Assembly: GCA_016874775.1 (NCBI GenBank)
Contig: VGTJ01000043.1
Location: 1 to 33,501 of the forward strand
DNA length: 33,501 bases
DNA from: Deltaproteobacteria bacterium
GTDB taxonomy: Bacteria > Desulfobacterota > Binatia > Bin18
Direction: 5' to 3'
Made by a program: the position numbers and the translations under genes. Below are positions 22,846-31,003 of this stretch, one piece after another (the first letter of the stretch is position 1; each line of letters begins with the position of its first letter). Under the pieces are notes generated by a model that had not been told where the DNA came from, ran no database searches, and saw nothing but the letters and a program-made list of their open reading frames with translations.

Positions 22846-24081
22846 ATGCCTCGTTTCTTGATCCAACACAAAAAGTTATTGTTCCTTCTGGTAATCTTCA
22901 GTGTGGTCGGAGTGTTGATCGGCATGCGACAAGTGCGCGGTGTTACTGTTGAGGTTATTTCAGTGCAGGCACAGCCACTTATCCAAACGGTCATCGCCAC
23001 CGGTCGAGTTATGAGTCCCGCTCGCGTAGATATTGGCTCGGTGATCACCGGCCGCGTGGCACGGGTACTCGTGGAAGAAGGCGACCGTGTCGAGGCTGGC
23101 CAAGTGTTGATTGAGCTAGAAAATTACGAATTGATAGCGGCACTACGACAAGCTGAAGCCAACGAACAACAAGCCCGTGTACGGGTCGCTACCGTTTCAG
23201 AAGTAGGGCTTGCTACGGCAAATGAAACCCTCGCGCAAGCCCAGGCAACGCTTGACTGGTCGGAGCGGGAAATACGTCGCTATCAAGATCTCTTAGCAGA
23301 GGGAGTGTTGAGCCGCGCTCGTTTCGATGAAGTTGAACGTGCCTATCGAGTCGCCAAAAGTCAGCATGAAGCGGCCCAGACCCAAGTGAAAGCGCAACGC
23401 CAGTCTGGTGCACAAACCCGTGAAGCCCAGGCACGATTATCCGAAGCGATGGCTGCTCGTGAACTCGCTGCAGCCAAGCTAGCCCAGACCCAACTGCGCG
23501 CGAGTGCCGCCAGTACCGTCCTCACGCGTGACGTTGAACCAGGCGACATCGTGCAACCAGGGAAAAAACTCCTCGCCCTTGCCACTGCCGGTGAGACGCG
23601 CATTACCGCGCAGATCGACGAAAAGAACCTCCCGTTTCTCAAGGTCGGCGAGACAGCACTCGCGTCAGCCGATGCGTTTCCTGGCAGTAAATTCTCCGCG
23701 GAACTGTACTACCTGGCCCCAAGTGTCGATCCCGAACGTGGCACTGTTGAAGCACGGTTTCGTATTCCTGAACCTCCTGCACATTTGCGGGCGGATATGA
23801 CCCTCACCGTCGAAGTCCGTGCTGCCCACAAAGAACATGCGTTCGTGGTTCCGCTTGAAGCGGTACGTGGAGTCACGAGTGGCACGCCTACCCTGCTCAT
23901 TGTCCAGGAAGGGAGAGTCGTGAGCCAATCAGTCACGACTGGCATGCAAGCCGACGGACACATTGAGATCCTTCGCGGTGTACAAGCTGGCGAGCACGTT
24001 GTCCTCAACGCGGTGGTCACCCCAGGTACACGTGTTCGTCCTCGCCTTATTGCCAACACACGAAGTGAGGTGCTCTCATGA
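22846..24081 (+). CDS. HlyD/RND-type periplasmic adaptor (membrane fusion protein)
   Basis: A 411-residue adaptor linking an inner-membrane transporter to the outer membrane. One N-terminal membrane helix (about residues 9-27), a lipoyl/barrel-sandwich half (V-I-T-G-R-V-A-R-V-L-V-E-E-G-D-R-V-E-A-G-Q), a long alpha-helical hairpin rich in Ala, Gln and Glu (about 95-215), the second lipoyl half (D-V-E-P-G-D-I-V-Q-P-G), and beta-barrel and membrane-proximal domains. The start is ATG 22846; GTG 22834 is in frame but overlaps the TetR stop, and GAGGGA lies between the two. The 3' end overlaps the FtsX-type gene (ATGA). Confidence 0.9.
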   Translation: MPRFLIQHKKLLFLLVIFSVVGVLIGMRQVRGVTVEVISVQAQPLIQTVIATGRVMSPARVDIGSVITGRVARVLVEEGDRVEAGQVLIELENYELIAALRQAEANEQQARVRVATVSEVGLATANETLAQAQATLDWSEREIRRYQDLLAEGVLSRARFDEVERAYRVAKSQHEAAQTQVKAQRQSGAQTREAQARLSEAMAARELAAAKLAQTQLRASAASTVLTRDVEPGDIVQPGKKLLALATAGETRITAQIDEKNLPFLKVGETALASADAFPGSKFSAELYYLAPSVDPERGTVEARFRIPEPPAHLRADMTLTVEVRAAHKEHAFVVPLEAVRGVTSGTPTLLIVQEGRVVSQSVTTGMQADGHIEILRGVQAGEHVVLNAVVTPGTRVRPRLIANTRSEVLS

Positions 24082-25298
24082 TGAAATTCGAGCGTACCTT
24101 AGCCTTACGGTTCCTCCGCGAGGGCCGTATGCAAACGGCCTTGATCATTGGCGGTACAAGCATTGGTGTCAGCCTCATCATCTTTATTACCGGCGTCATC
24201 ACCGGTGTCCAAGCCGACCTGGTTGACCGCACCTTAGGAACCCAGTCACATATAGTGATTCGCCCCCCTGACGAAGTGAATTCTCCACAATTCTACAACG
24301 GCTACAGGCCAGTCGTTCTTGCCACGACCCAAGCGCGGGCACAACGCCTGCGTTCGATTGATCAGTGGCAGTATCTCGCCGCTGAGCTTGCGACACTGCC
24401 AGAAGTTGTTGCCCTTACCCCGACAGTTTCAGGTCCCGGATTCGTCTTGCGCGGGGAAGTGGATAAGTCAATCACGATATACGGCATCGACCCGGAACCC
24501 TATGTTCAGGTGACCAAGTTGGACGAGAAGATTGTTACGGGGAGTCTTGATCTCAACCCTGATGACGCGATTATTGGCATCGAGCTGGCGAAAGACCTTG
24601 GGGTCGGCGTCGGCGATAAAGTGTATCTCAAGACTGCCCGTAGTACTGGTAGCGCCTTCAACATTCGCGGGATTTACGACATCGGCAATCGCGATGCCAA
24701 TCGTCGCCTTGTCTATGTTAACTTGCGCACCGGCCAGGCGATCCTTGATCTTGCGGGTGGGGCATCGAGTCTCGATATCGCAGTAAAAGATGTCTTTACT
24801 GCGGAAAAGATAGCCTCTACGTTGCGGCAGCGCACCGATCAAAAAGTCGAGAGCTGGGAACAAACCAATCGTGAGTTGTACACCGCTCTGGCAAACCAAA
24901 CCATCATGACACGGATCGTGCGAACGTTCGTTGCGGTCATTGTCGCGATCGGCATCACCAGCGTACTGGTTGTGTCGGTTGTCCAGAAGCAGAAAGAGAT
25001 CGGCATTCTCCGCGCCATTGGTGCGTCGCGTGGAGATATTCTACGCGTGTTTCTGATTCAGGGTGCGGTTATTGGAGTCATCGGAGCCATTGTTGGTTGC
25101 GTCGTTGGCACTGGATTGATGGCACTCGGTAGTCGTGTGTTACGCGCGGCTGATGGTTCGACGTTATTTCAGGTCCAGTTTTCACCAGAGTTGTATGCCA
25201 GTGCCGCATTGGTTGCATTAGTCTTTGGTTTACTTGCGGCTACGGTACCTGCGCGTCGCGCCGCGGGTCTCGACCCTGCGAAAGCAATACGGGTGTAA
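24078..25298 (+). CDS. FtsX/MacB-type ABC transporter permease
   Basis: A 406-residue permease with one N-terminal helix (about residues 17-40), a large periplasmic MacB-PCD-like domain (about 45-270), then three C-terminal helices (about 283-303, 331-355, 376-396) with the conserved Q-K-Q-K-E-I-G-I-L-R-A-I-G-A-S-R coupling segment near 310-325. The layout matches LolC/E or MacB halves of tripartite pumps or lipoprotein movers. The start overlaps the adaptor stop. Together with the adaptor and ATPase genes it forms a DevBCA/MacAB-like system. Confidence 0.9.
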   Translation: MMKFERTLALRFLREGRMQTALIIGGTSIGVSLIIFITGVITGVQADLVDRTLGTQSHIVIRPPDEVNSPQFYNGYRPVVLATTQARAQRLRSIDQWQYLAAELATLPEVVALTPTVSGPGFVLRGEVDKSITIYGIDPEPYVQVTKLDEKIVTGSLDLNPDDAIIGIELAKDLGVGVGDKVYLKTARSTGSAFNIRGIYDIGNRDANRRLVYVNLRTGQAILDLAGGASSLDIAVKDVFTAEKIASTLRQRTDQKVESWEQTNRELYTALANQTIMTRIVRTFVAVIVAIGITSVLVVSVVQKQKEIGILRAIGASRGDILRVFLIQGAVIGVIGAIVGCVVGTGLMALGSRVLRAADGSTLFQVQFSPELYASAALVALVFGLLAATVPARRAAGLDPAKAIRV

Positions 25299-25314
25299 AT
25301 CACAGGAACTCTGT

Positions 25315-26019
25315 ATGTCAACGCCCATTATCGCGCTTGATGATGTTCGTAAGACCTATAACGAGGGCACACCAATCGCACAGGAAGTGTTACACGGTGT
25401 GAGCTTCACGGTAAATAAAGGCGAGTTCACGGCACTGATTGGTCCGTCGGGCTCGGGCAAAAGTACCCTCCTCAACATTCTCGGTTTGTTGGAGCCTGCC
25501 AGTAGCGGATCGTATCGCTTGAACGGTCAGGAAGTTGGTCAAGCCAGTGAAGACGAACGTACGCGGGCTCGATTATCAACGTTAGGCTTTGTTTTTCAGT
25601 TTCATCATCTCTTGCCCGCGTTCACCGCGCTAGAGAACGTCTTAATGCCTGCCTTGATGCGAGACCGCGACTACACGTCAACCTGCCGCACCGAAGCTCT
25701 CCAGTTGTTAGAAGCTGTCGGGCTCGCCCATGCGGTCAACAAGAAACCAACTGCCCTTTCCGGCGGTATGCAGCAACGCGTGGCGATTGCCCGCTCGTTG
25801 ATCTTGACGCCCAAGATCGTGCTGGCTGACGAACCGACGGGCAATCTCGATACCCAAACCGCAGATGACATCTTCGCACTGTTACGTCGCTTCAATCAGG
25901 AACGCGGTACGGCATTTTTGATCGTCACTCATGACCCACGCCTGGCTGAACGTTGTGATCGGAAGATTCGCTTGGTCGATGGGGTCATCGCTGAAGACGT
26001 TCGAGAACCGGCACATTAG
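25315..26019 (+). CDS. LolD/MacB-type ABC transporter ATPase
   Basis: A 234-residue ATPase: Walker [10 protein letters not shown] (about 43-51), Q-loop F-Q-F-H-H-L-L-P (about 95), signature [13 protein letters not shown] (about 146-158), Walker [13 protein letters not shown] (about 168-179) and the H-loop T-H-D. It powers the FtsX-type permease encoded 16 bp upstream. ATG 25315 is preferred to a start 90 bp upstream inside the permease gene because the family normally begins a few residues before I-A-L-D-D-V. Last gene of the TetR operon. Confidence 0.92.
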   Translation: MSTPIIALDDVRKTYNEGTPIAQEVLHGVSFTVNKGEFTALIGPSGSGKSTLLNILGLLEPASSGSYRLNGQEVGQASEDERTRARLSTLGFVFQFHHLLPAFTALENVLMPALMRDRDYTSTCRTEALQLLEAVGLAHAVNKKPTALSGGMQQRVAIARSLILTPKIVLADEPTGNLDTQTADDIFALLRRFNQERGTAFLIVTHDPRLAERCDRKIRLVDGVIAEDVREPAH

Positions 26020-26108
26020 TTTGCCTTCCTTTTTCTCCTCCAACCTCAAGCCTAATGAACTTTGACGGGCAAAATCGGTAATGCCGCCTATTACCCATCT
26101 CGCCGCAG

Positions 26109-26195
26109 AAATCCCCCGCGCTCTGCGCGGCCCCCTTTATCAAAGGGGGCCGTTCCAATTCCCCCCTTTGTAAAGGGGGGCTAGGGGGGATTTTG
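26109..26195. repeat. Composite hairpin repeat (AAATCCCCC...GGGGGATTTT)
   Basis: Outer ends AAATCCCCC and GGGGGGATTTT enclose two perfect hairpins: GCCCCCTTT/AAAGGGGGC (26130-26138, 26142-26150) and CCCCCCTTT/AAAGGGGGG (26161-26169, 26172-26180). It lies in the 324-bp gap between the LolD-type and Spy-like genes. The rest of that gap holds the GTTAC repeats (26246-26270) and no gene. Confidence 0.85.
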
Positions 26196-26245
26196 TCAGC
26201 CGCGTATTACCGAAGTTGATTGTCAAAACTCATTAGCCTTTCTTT

Positions 26246-26270
26246 GTTACACATTGTTACAATCCGTTAC
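26246..26270 (+). promoter_or_regulatory. Three GTTAC direct repeats at 10-bp spacing, candidate OmpR-family operator
   Basis: GTTAC occurs at 26246-26250, 26256-26260 and 26266-26270, one helical turn apart, 74 bp before the Spy-like gene. TACACATTGTTACA (26248-26261) differs at one position from the RstA box I recall from E. coli (TACATNTNGTTACA). OmpR-type regulators bind such phased direct repeats, and one is encoded just downstream (26816). Confidence 0.55.
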
Positions 26271-26343
26271 CAAGTTGAGAAGACTTGCGGTGTGGGAACA
26301 CCTATATTCGTTGGTGAAAGTTCTCATACCAGAGGAGGTTGTT

Positions 26344-26784
26344 ATGAAACGGAAGCTTTTGGTCATCATTGCTGGAGTGGCAACGGTCATTGGGGCTTTG
26401 TCTTGGGGAGCATACGCGCATAGAGGACATGGACGTCATGGAGTTGAGTGGGTTGCCAAGCGGCTCAATCTTGATGAGCAGCAAAAGGTCAAGCTCGAAG
26501 CTATTCATCAAGCGATCAAACAGGCGCGGCAGGAGTTCCGCAATGAGCGAACTCAGCTGTTCGATGAGATCGTAGCCCAGATCGAGAGTAACCAGCTTGA
26601 TCAAACGAAAGTGCTGCAACTCTTCGAGCAGCGACAAGCCGCGCTGAGTCAGGTCGCCCCTCAGATCGTCGCGAGAGTCGCTGAACTGCACGCGACGTTG
26701 ACTCCTGAACAGAAAACTAAGGTCATTGACCATCTTGAACGGATGAGAGAGCGGATGCAGCATCATCATGATGAGTCAGAGTAA
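26344..26784 (+). CDS. Spy/CpxP-like periplasmic stress protein
   Basis: A 146-residue protein with a signal peptide (K-R-K, then a hydrophobic stretch, A-Y-A at about residue 25) and an all-helical mature part with two LTxxQ-type motifs: L-N-L-D-E-Q-Q near 42 and L-T-P-E-Q near 124. It is His-rich at both ends (H-R-G-H-G-R-H-G; Q-H-H-H-D), suggesting metal binding as in CnrX/ZraP relatives. Such proteins act as chaperones or as inhibitors of a sensor kinase. AGGAGG precedes ATG 26344; a longer start 90 bp upstream is rejected. The response regulator gene follows 31 bp later, so the protein may modulate the encoded kinase. Confidence 0.85.
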   Translation: MKRKLLVIIAGVATVIGALSWGAYAHRGHGRHGVEWVAKRLNLDEQQKVKLEAIHQAIKQARQEFRNERTQLFDEIVAQIESNQLDQTKVLQLFEQRQAALSQVAPQIVARVAELHATLTPEQKTKVIDHLERMRERMQHHHDESE

Positions 26785-26815
26785 ATGACCTAATCCCCGG
26801 TGATCGCGGTTACAC

Positions 26816-27583
26816 ATGTCAACCATCCTCATCATCGATGATGATCGCAGCTTGACCGAACTGCTCAAGACCTATCTGCAGCAGTTCGGTCTACAAGTGT
26901 TAACCGCGGCACGCCCGGATGAGGGGTTGAAGCTCTTACGCACCCATGCGCCGGCATTGATTATTCTCGATATCATGTTGCCGGATCGCGATGGCTTCAG
27001 CATGTGTCGAGAGATCCGCAGCGAAAGCAACGTGCCGATCATTATGCTGACGGCACGGGGTGAACTCGCCGACCGTGTGGCTGGACTCGAACTTGGTGCC
27101 GATGACTATCTGGCAAAGCCATTTGAGCCGCGCGAATTGGTCGCCCGGGTGCAGTCGCTGCTGAGGCGTGCAGGAACAGTACCGACTCCTGTGTCGCCTG
27201 TGGAACACCTCCAAGCCGAGGATTTGACGATTGACCTCCGTGGGCGGCGGGTGTGGTTGCATGAGACCGAGCTTGATCTCACCACCTCTGAGTTTGAGGT
27301 CCTGACCCTCTTTCTGCACCGTCCTGGGACGGTGCTTGGCAGAGAGGAAATTATGGATAAGCTCCGCGGCATCGACTGGGAAGCCTACAACCGCTCGATC
27401 GATGTCGCCGTCAGCCGCTTACGGCAAAAGCTCCAGGACGATCCTAAACACCCACGCTACATCAAAACCGTCTGGGGCACTGGCTATTTGTTCTTACCAA
27501 CCCCAGTGACCGCGCGCCACGAGAGCGCTCGTGCTCCGCAGGGAAAAAAGAAATCTCCCAATACCACTGAGAAAGACAAGTGA
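26816..27583 (+). CDS. OmpR-family response regulator
   Basis: A 255-residue regulator. The receiver domain has acidic D8/D9/D10, phospho-acceptor Asp52 (L-I-I-L-D-I-M-L-P), Thr near 81 and Lys near 102 (L-A-K-P-F). The winged-helix DNA-binding domain (about residues 135-230) ends in the usual R-Y-I-K-T-V-W-G-T-G-Y-L-F. The C-terminal 25 residues are Lys/Pro-rich and variable. The stop overlaps the kinase start (GTGA), so both are made together. Likely target: the GTTAC repeats upstream of the Spy-like gene. Confidence 0.92.
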   Translation: MSTILIIDDDRSLTELLKTYLQQFGLQVLTAARPDEGLKLLRTHAPALIILDIMLPDRDGFSMCREIRSESNVPIIMLTARGELADRVAGLELGADDYLAKPFEPRELVARVQSLLRRAGTVPTPVSPVEHLQAEDLTIDLRGRRVWLHETELDLTTSEFEVLTLFLHRPGTVLGREEIMDKLRGIDWEAYNRSIDVAVSRLRQKLQDDPKHPRYIKTVWGTGYLFLPTPVTARHESARAPQGKKKSPNTTEKDK

Positions 27584-28914
27584 AATCCAGCGCCTTTTTC
27601 ACTACCCTCCAGAAGCGCCTCGTCTTTCTCCGACGCTCGTTGTTCCTCAAGTTGGTGCTTGTCTACACCGGCACGACGGTAGTGTTAATGCTCACCGTTG
27701 GGGCTATTTTCCATTTGACGTTCGATCGTTCAGAATTTGCTGAGACGCCACTGGGCAAACATCTGCAAAGGTATGTCGACTATTTGGCAGACGAACTGGG
27801 AAACCCGCCACAACACGAGAAAGCCCAATTGTTGGCGCAAGAGTTGGGTATACACATTCGGGTGCGCACGACAGATGGAGAATGGTCCACGATGCCGTCA
27901 GTCCCCTCAGCCAATGAGCTGAGAGAGGTTTTTCCCCAGTCACAGCCTCGGCGCTTCGGTCGGTATCGTGAACACTTTTTCGCTACTCTGGACCGACAGC
28001 ATGTGCAGTATACGTTTCTCTTTCCGCGTGAGCCGTTTCGCCGCGGCCCTCGTCGGGTATTGTTGTGGCTCATCACGGTGATTGGTTTGATTCTCGCAGG
28101 CAGTTACCTGGTTGTCCGTTGGCTCTTTCGTCCTCTGCATTGGCTGAATACCGGCGTACAGGAGATTGCGCGCGGCAACTTTGCCTATGAGGTCCCGGCG
28201 CGAACGGTTGACGAACTGGGTCGGTTAACCACTTCATTCAATCACATGATCACGCAAGTCCGGCAGATGCTGCAAGCCCGGCAACAGTTATTGCTCGATG
28301 TTAGTCATGAACTGCGCTCGCCACTGACACGCATGAAAGTAGCGCTGGAGTTTGTGTCGGATCAATCCATTCGTGAACAGCTCCAACGCGACACCCGTGA
28401 GTTAGAGACGATGGTGACGGAGTTGTTGGAGACAGAACGTCTGTCCAGCAGCTATGGAGCATTAAGCAAAACTGAAATTGATCTGGTGAGGCTTGTACAA
28501 GAGGTAGTGAGCGCGTATCAGGGCCGACAACCGGCGGTACAACTCGTCGCTGCTCCAGACACGCTTTTGCTGGAAATCGATGCTGACCGCGTACGCATTG
28601 CGTTGCGTAACGTGGTCGATAATGCGCTGAAGTATACACCTCCTATCGGCCCACCAGTGGAAATTCGCGTGTTCCATGATGCCGCTCATGTCAGTGTCTC
28701 TGTTAGTGATCACGGGCCAGGTATTACGCCTGAAGATCAAGCCCATGTGTTCGAACCGTTTTACCGCGTGGACAAATCGCGTGGGAGGGATACTGGTGGG
28801 TATAGACTGGGACTGAGTCTGACGAAAAAGATTATGCTTGCACACGATGGTGCTGTTCTTTTGTCGAGTGTAGAGGGCGAAGGCAGTACGTTTACCTTGC
28901 AACTGCCAAGATAA
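27580..28914 (+). CDS. Membrane sensor histidine kinase (CpxA/RstB-like) with altered G2 box
   Basis: A 444-residue kinase: helix 1 about residues 22-47, periplasmic sensor region about 48-158, helix 2 about 160-180, HAMP about 181-233, His243 in D-V-S-H-E-L-R-S-P-L-T, and an ATPase domain with the N box V-V-D-N-A-L-K-Y (Asn348), G1 D-H-G-P-G-I (377-382) and F box F-E-P-F-Y-R. The G2 box reads G-G-Y-R409-L-G-L where G-G-x-G-L-G-L is expected; one base change (AGA for GGA at 28804-28806) would account for it. The GTG start overlaps the regulator stop. It forms a three-gene unit with the Spy-like protein. Confidence 0.9.
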   Translation: MKSSAFFTTLQKRLVFLRRSLFLKLVLVYTGTTVVLMLTVGAIFHLTFDRSEFAETPLGKHLQRYVDYLADELGNPPQHEKAQLLAQELGIHIRVRTTDGEWSTMPSVPSANELREVFPQSQPRRFGRYREHFFATLDRQHVQYTFLFPREPFRRGPRRVLLWLITVIGLILAGSYLVVRWLFRPLHWLNTGVQEIARGNFAYEVPARTVDELGRLTTSFNHMITQVRQMLQARQQLLLDVSHELRSPLTRMKVALEFVSDQSIREQLQRDTRELETMVTELLETERLSSSYGALSKTEIDLVRLVQEVVSAYQGRQPAVQLVAAPDTLLLEIDADRVRIALRNVVDNALKYTPPIGPPVEIRVFHDAAHVSVSVSDHGPGITPEDQAHVFEPFYRVDKSRGRDTGGYRLGLSLTKKIMLAHDGAVLLSSVEGEGSTFTLQLPR

Positions 28915-29009
28915 GGAAAGAGAACGCTCTCGACTGAATTCTCTATAGCGATTTTCAGTTGGCTTTATCCTGCGCATTACCCCCACCCGTTCTCGCTGCG
29001 CTCGATCTT

Positions 29010-29032
29010 CCCTCTCCCTGCCAGGGAGAGGG
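29010..29032. repeat. Perfect hairpin repeat (CCCTCTCCCTG)
   Basis: CCCTCTCCCTG (29010-29020) and CAGGGAGAGGG (29022-29032) pair perfectly over 11 bp. The flanks (ACCC...GGGT) extend the symmetry. It lies in the 212-bp gap between convergent genes and could end transcription from either side, though no T run follows. Confidence 0.75.
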
Positions 29033-29126
29033 CTAGGCTGAGGGTCGAATGTTGGGAATTAGGATAAATGCAATTGCAATCTGCTCTAGTCGTTGAGGGA
29101 ACGAATGGTAGGCTTTCAACCGCTTC

Positions 29127-30419
29127 TTAATGTGGCTGCTCACGGAGCGTGCCCCTAGCCGGAAGAAAAGAATCCACCACAATCGGGCGAATCTGGACAA
29201 CAAAGAGAATGGCTGCGCATACCGCTCCGACTCCTGCTGCGGCAAGGAACGGGATCGCCCAATTGCCCTCACTTTGCTTCAGCATGTAGCCTGCCGTCAT
29301 CGGACCAAGAATACCGGCGAAACTTCCCAACATGCTAATCATGCCGAAGATTGATCCAGCGAAGCTGGGATTAAACTCTAAGGCCACGGTTGTAAATCCG
29401 GAGATCGCAGTGGCAAACATGAAGAAGAACCCAATCAGCAGTATCACACACAGTGTCGAGGACTCCACCTGCGTTGCGGCAATCAGAAATGGCAACGACA
29501 AAGTCACGCCGATCCCAGGGAAGCGTACACGAGCGAACTGAGGACTCCAGCCCGTGCGCAGCAGCCGATCGGAGATCGCCCCACCAGTCAGAATACCAAC
29601 AAAGCCGGCGGCTTGGACGATGACTCCCATGATTCCCATCCTGGTCATCGAAAAGCCCCGTCCTTCTACCAGGTAGTCAGGGAACCAGAAGAGAAACATC
29701 CATCCCATGTAGGCGAAACACATGTAACTCAGAGAGACCATCAGCAAAGACGGACTGGTGAACACCGCACGGACAGGAAGTGGAGTAGCAGGTTTCGGCG
29801 GGAGCTGTGAGGTAATGTACTCACGTTCTTCTGCGCTGATGTGGGGATGGGTCTCAGGTGTGTCGGTGGCATAGCGCAGCCACGCGAACGCCCAGATAAA
29901 ACCTAACACCGCATTCACATAGAACACGACCTGCCACGACCAATGCAAAATGATCCAGGTGGTGAGCGGATAGGCGATCATTTGTCCGATGGTGAGACCC
30001 GAGAGGCTCAGAGTCTGCGCGCGGGCAAATTCAGCCCGCGGAATCCACCGCGAATTGAGTGAGGTGAGGGCCGGTATGGTGACCGATTCGAATGCACCCA
30101 CGAAAAACCGCATCAGCATGAGCAGTACAAAGGTCGACTCACCAAGCGGGGTCAGCGCCGTGAACAAGGAGAAGCCACAGAACGCGATCGCCAAGACCTT
30201 GCGTCCGCCCCAACGATCGGCGATCATACCGCCGGGAATTTGTAACAGCGCGTAGCCAACTAGAAAGGCGGAAAACACTAAGCCAAACTGTGCCTTATCC
30301 CAGCCGGTCTCTTTCATGATGACGGGCGCGGCGACCGAGATGTTGACCCGATCGATGTAATTGACCACCGTGCTGCAGAACAGCAAGCCAATGATGTGAT
30401 AGCGAACCGGCCACCGCAT
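29127..30419 (-). CDS. MFS transporter, anion:cation symporter (ACS) family
   Basis: A 430-residue transporter with about 12 membrane helices. The ACS-family signature follows helix 1: N-Y-I-D-R-V-N-I-S-V-A-A (about residues 20-31), with the helix 2-3 loop G-G-M-I-A-D-R-W-G-G-R-K. Members import organic anions such as galactonate, hexuronates, tartrate or phthalate; the substrate is unknown. ATG 30419, preceded by GGGGGAGA, is preferred to a start 174 bp upstream, which would add a non-homologous basic leader. The next gene upstream on the same strand starts 116 bp away and is probably separate. Confidence 0.88.
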   Translation of the reverse strand: MRWPVRYHIIGLLFCSTVVNYIDRVNISVAAPVIMKETGWDKAQFGLVFSAFLVGYALLQIPGGMIADRWGGRKVLAIAFCGFSLFTALTPLGESTFVLLMLMRFFVGAFESVTIPALTSLNSRWIPRAEFARAQTLSLSGLTIGQMIAYPLTTWIILHWSWQVVFYVNAVLGFIWAFAWLRYATDTPETHPHISAEEREYITSQLPPKPATPLPVRAVFTSPSLLMVSLSYMCFAYMGWMFLFWFPDYLVEGRGFSMTRMGIMGVIVQAAGFVGILTGGAISDRLLRTGWSPQFARVRFPGIGVTLSLPFLIAATQVESSTLCVILLIGFFFMFATAISGFTTVALEFNPSFAGSIFGMISMLGSFAGILGPMTAGYMLKQSEGNWAIPFLAAAGVGAVCAAILFVVQIRPIVVDSFLPARGTLREQPH

Positions 30420-30534
30420 ACTCTCCCCCTTTTTTCTGGCGGCCCTTCTCCGAAAACGCAGGAGAAACGCGCCTACGTATCGTGCCGTCTGTAGGTGGTG
30501 TAGCAGATTCGCAGTGGTCGAAGAAACTACGGTG

Positions 30535-30891
30535 CTACTCCTCCCCGGAAAATCGCTCCCAGGCCGCTTGTCGTGAGACGCCCAGCGCCTCACCGATCCG
30601 TATCCACGTCACGCCACGTCCTCGCAACTGTGTGACGTGTTGCCTCAACGTACTCTCGACATTATCCAACGCCACTGCGGCCGGACGGAGCGTATCGAGC
30701 AGATCGTCATCGCTTAACGTCTCCCATCCAGGAAACGACGGCACGGACTTTCCGGTTAGGATCTTGTTACAGATGTCCACGCAGGCATCGCAAATATACA
30801 CCCCAGGACCACCAATCAGCTTTTCTACAGTATGCTCGTCTTTGCGACAGAATGAACAATAGAGCGGCACTTTTCGTTTTGTCTTGGTCAT
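30535..30891 (-). CDS. ClpX-type C4 zinc-finger protein with a C-terminal helix-turn-helix
   Basis: A 118-residue protein. The N-terminal half is a ClpX zinc-binding domain: Cys12, Cys15, Cys34 and Cys37 (Y-C-S-F-C; Y-I-C-D-A-C-V). No AAA+ module follows. Instead, residues about 90-114 ([19 protein letters not shown]) form a helix-turn-helix typical of DNA-binding regulators. The ClpX domain normally dimerises and binds adaptors, so this could be a dimeric repressor. GGAGG precedes ATG 30891. Two inverted repeats upstream (30912-30932, 30943-30959) are likely operators. Regulatory target unknown. Confidence 0.82.
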   Translation of the reverse strand: MTKTKRKVPLYCSFCRKDEHTVEKLIGGPGVYICDACVDICNKILTGKSVPSFPGWETLSDDDLLDTLRPAAVALDNVESTLRQHVTQLRGRGVTWIRIGEALGVSRQAAWERFSGEE

Positions 30892-30911
30892 GAGGTTATC
30901 CTCCTTCAGAG

Positions 30912-30959
30912 TTGTCAAGGATAACCTGACAACGATAGCGCCGTCAAGACTATCTTGAC
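30912..30959. promoter_or_regulatory. Two inverted repeats sharing GTCAAG/TGAC, candidate operators
   Basis: Site 1, 30912-30932, has arms TTGTCA and TGACAA (7 of 10 positions pair overall). Site 2, 30943-30959, is GTCAAGA-CTA-TCTTGAC with perfect 7-bp arms. The centres are 29 bp apart, close to three helical turns. They lie 21-68 bp upstream of the zinc-finger/HTH gene and just past the 3' end of the molybdoenzyme gene. Confidence 0.55.
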
Positions 30960-31003
30960 AGCCACCAAAGAAGAACGCTTCATGCCGTGTTCTCGCAAAG
31001 GCT

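Noticed and set aside
22785-23048. Minus-strand frame over the TetR/HlyD junction
   Set aside because: Antisense to two well-supported genes and without a recognisable domain.
26246-26270. GTTAC repeats as a CRISPR or iteron array
   Set aside because: Only three 5-base units at 10-bp spacing, with no spacers and no replication genes nearby; an operator is the simpler reading.
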